DNA from: UBA11957 sp963603285
GTDB taxonomy: Bacteria > Bacillota > Clostridia > Lachnospirales > Lachnospiraceae
Reading direction: 5' to 3'
Length of the DNA: 24,071 bases
Assembly (NCBI GenBank): GCA_963603285.1
Contig: CAVCMG010000042.1
Location: forward strand, 1 to 24,071
In this document: piece by piece, positions 22,839-24,071 of the stretch
How positions within the stretch are numbered: position 1 is the first letter of the stretch
Layout of the letters: every line of letters starts with the position of its first letter
Program-made: the position numbers and the translations under genes
The notes under the pieces: model-generated
Told to the model about the DNA's origin: nothing
The model's input: only the letters and a program-made list of their open reading frames with translations
The model's database searches: none

Positions 22839-23612
22839 TCATCTAGTCACAATTTTCAGCACCACACCGCCGGACATAATACAAAACCAGATTTCCCGTA
22901 CCTGCTGTGTCCTGGCAATCGCTGCAATCACGATCAGCACTGCACCTATACATCCCACGATCGTAGGAATGCTGACCAGTGAAAACAGCCCCGGCGCACA
23001 ACTGCCGTCTATGGCATGCTGAATCGTCTTGTCTAAACCATTGACGCAATCATTGCGCTTTTTCATCTCGTCAGACAGTTTTTTAGTAACTGCTTGAAGT
23101 AGAGCTGCCTTAGCATCATCATATCCCTGATACAGCCACGCATTGAATTCCAAAAACAGATATCTCTGCTTTTCATCGTCTTTTTTTTCAAGTTCCTTGC
23201 CTATCATTTTGACCATTAAGGATTTTCCTGATCCCCAATTGCCAGATATTCCAATGGAAATAGGATTATCGCCAGCAACCTGTATCATCCCATAATCCAA
23301 ATAGCTGCGATGCACCATCGCATTGATAATCAGCTCACGGATGGCATCCGGCGGAATCTCATAGACATCCTGTCGATAAATTCCCTCAAATGTTGCTCCG
23401 AGATGAATGTTCCGAAGGACAAACTGGTACGCTTCTTCAATCTGCTCCCACAACGGTCCGTCATACTCTCGACGATCCACAAAAACCTCTTTTGTCGTGC
23501 CTTTGAATACACCGCACTGTGTTGCAACATGCAGTCCACCGCAGCCTGTCAAAATGGCAAAGGTCATATTTTTCAAACTCCTGCAAGAAAGCATTGTCCA
23601 CCAGCTCGCCAC
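22839..23612 (-). pseudogene. chimeric remnant: AlbA/RecG-like ATPase fragment joined to KAP NTPase fragment
   Basis: One open frame of up to 257 residues made of two unrelated pieces. Residues about 33-113 (QCGVFKGTTKEVF, then LWEQIEEAYQFVLRNI, then IRELIINAMVHRSYLDYG) match the middle of AlbA_2/HATPase 'RecG-like' proteins. From about 114 the sequence becomes the start of a KAP-family P-loop NTPase: Walker A GNWGSGKS (124-131), FLEFNAWLYQGYDD (153-166), and a membrane segment (about 209-233) of the kind inserted in KAP NTPases. The first piece lacks its DNA-binding N-terminus and most of its ATPase, the second lacks Walker B and everything after. The join is near 23268-23276. The start of the frame has no credible ribosome site. 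Most likely a deletion product, not a working protein. Confidence 0.75.
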
Positions 23613-23661
23613 GGCCCAGGCCGGTCTCTCTTTCGCCTTCGGCGAAATTCACCTTGTCCAT
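23461..23661 (-). CDS. unrecognised 66-residue ORF after brxA
   Basis: ATG at 23661 lies one base past the brxA stop, with a GGGGG run as a possible ribosome site. It begins MDKVNFAEGERETGLGRGE and then overlaps the chimeric ORF in another frame; the second half is probably out-of-frame reading of the AlbA-like remnant. It does not resemble BrxB, which normally follows BrxA. It may be the first codons of a lost gene. Confidence 0.3.
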   Translation of the reverse strand: MDKVNFAEGERETGLGRGELVDNAFLQEFEKYDLCHFDRLRWTACCNTVRCIQRHDKRGFCGSSRV

Positions 23662-23662
23662 T

Positions 23663-24071
23663 TCATCTTACCCCCGTCAGTGTTTTAACCATAATTTCAA
23701 GATTGTGGTCACAGAGCCAGTGTTCGAATGCAGGATCAAGAATCGGCTTCAAAATTTTTCTGGTGCTGTTTGCACGATTGCTTTCCAGAATCCCAGCTTC
23801 ATAAAGCTGTGTCTTATAGCAGGACCCAAGACGCTTAAGTGTATACTCCTGAAAGGAAGCCACTTTCTCGCTCTGCTCCTGCTTATTTTTGAAAAAGATT
23901 CGAATGTCCGCATCTGTCAGTTCATTAGAGCCAAGAATTATCTTTTCACGCACAACCTCGTACATAAAATCAAAAAACAATGTGTCATGTACAAGAGCCG
24001 CAGTCAGTGCAAATAATTTCTGTGTTGAAAGATCACTGCTCAGGAAGATAGGATAAAAGCTCTCATCGAGC
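23663..24071 (-). CDS. brxA: BREX protein BrxA (DUF1819), C-terminal part
   Basis: The frame is open from the window edge to TGA at 23663-23665, giving 135 codons of the 3' part; the 5' part lies beyond 24071. Family features include FLSSDLSTQKLFALTAALVH just inside the edge, LFFDFMYEVVREKI, FFKNKQEQSEKVASFQEYTL and the closing ILKPILDPAFE ... KTLTG. BrxA is a small DNA-binding component of BREX phage-defence operons and is normally followed by brxB, brxC and pglX. Here the next DNA on the same strand is unrelated remnant sequence, so the operon is broken or rearranged immediately after this gene. A TTG at 23980 is in frame but is not the start. Confidence 0.8.
   Translation of the reverse strand, partial: LDESFYPIFLSSDLSTQKLFALTAALVHDTLFFDFMYEVVREKIILGSNELTDADIRIFFKNKQEQSEKVASFQEYTLKRLGSCYKTQLYEAGILESNRANSTRKILKPILDPAFEHWLCDHNLEIMVKTLTGVR

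Noticed and set aside
1..24071. tRNA, rRNA, CRISPR array, insertion sequence
   Set aside because: No tRNA-like T-arm sequences, no regularly spaced repeats and no transposase or integrase motifs were seen while reading both strands by eye.

Overview
All supported genes in this window lie on the minus strand, so transcription runs from high to low coordinates. Gene content points to an anaerobic, gut-type Clostridia, most likely Lachnospiraceae: a group B type [FeFe] hydrogenase, a Na+-type V-ATPase operon in the Enterococcus hirae ntp gene order, a DUF3793 protein, and strong AGGAGG ribosome binding sites. The family-level call is an inference from gene content. No tRNA, rRNA, CRISPR array or transposase was recognised.

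Layout in transcription order. (1) 24071-22839: the edge of a defence island. The 3' part of a BREX brxA (DUF1819) gene is followed by an unrecognised short ORF and then a chimeric, doubly truncated ORF that joins a piece of an AlbA/RecG-like ATPase to a piece of a KAP P-loop NTPase. The island looks broken. (2) 22658-21725: a small zinc-ribbon protein and a maltose/galactoside-type O-acetyltransferase. (3) 21577-17566: an OmpR-type regulator, a sensor kinase and a membrane-anchored protein of unknown function in an overlapping operon, then a membrane-anchored C39-like cysteine peptidase. The operon and the peptidase gene share a 27-bp upstream box. (4) 17338-15827: an [FeFe] hydrogenase with its own promoter and a terminator-like hairpin in the leader. 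(5) 15805-15528: a 278-bp foldback sequence that can form a rod with two terminal hairpins; its nature is unknown. (6) 15443-12487: promoter, terminator-bearing leader, then tcdA, a rhodanese-TtcA fusion and larE, all concerned with adenylation and sulfur chemistry. (7) 11979-3303: the V-ATPase operon F(H)-I-K-E-C-G(F)-A-B-D, closed by a strong terminator. (8) 3155-843: a ferritin-like diiron protein, a CobW-type G3E GTPase and a PAP2 phosphatase, likely one operon. (9) 632-1: DUF3793 protein behind two identical 14-bp palindromic boxes, and a possible 16-residue peptide.

A recurring theme is compact same-strand packing. Promoter elements lie in or against the terminator of the preceding unit at about 3206-3241, 18484-18529 and 21620-21656, and two operons (tcdA and the hydrogenase) carry terminator-like hairpins downstream of good promoters, which suggests transcription attenuation.
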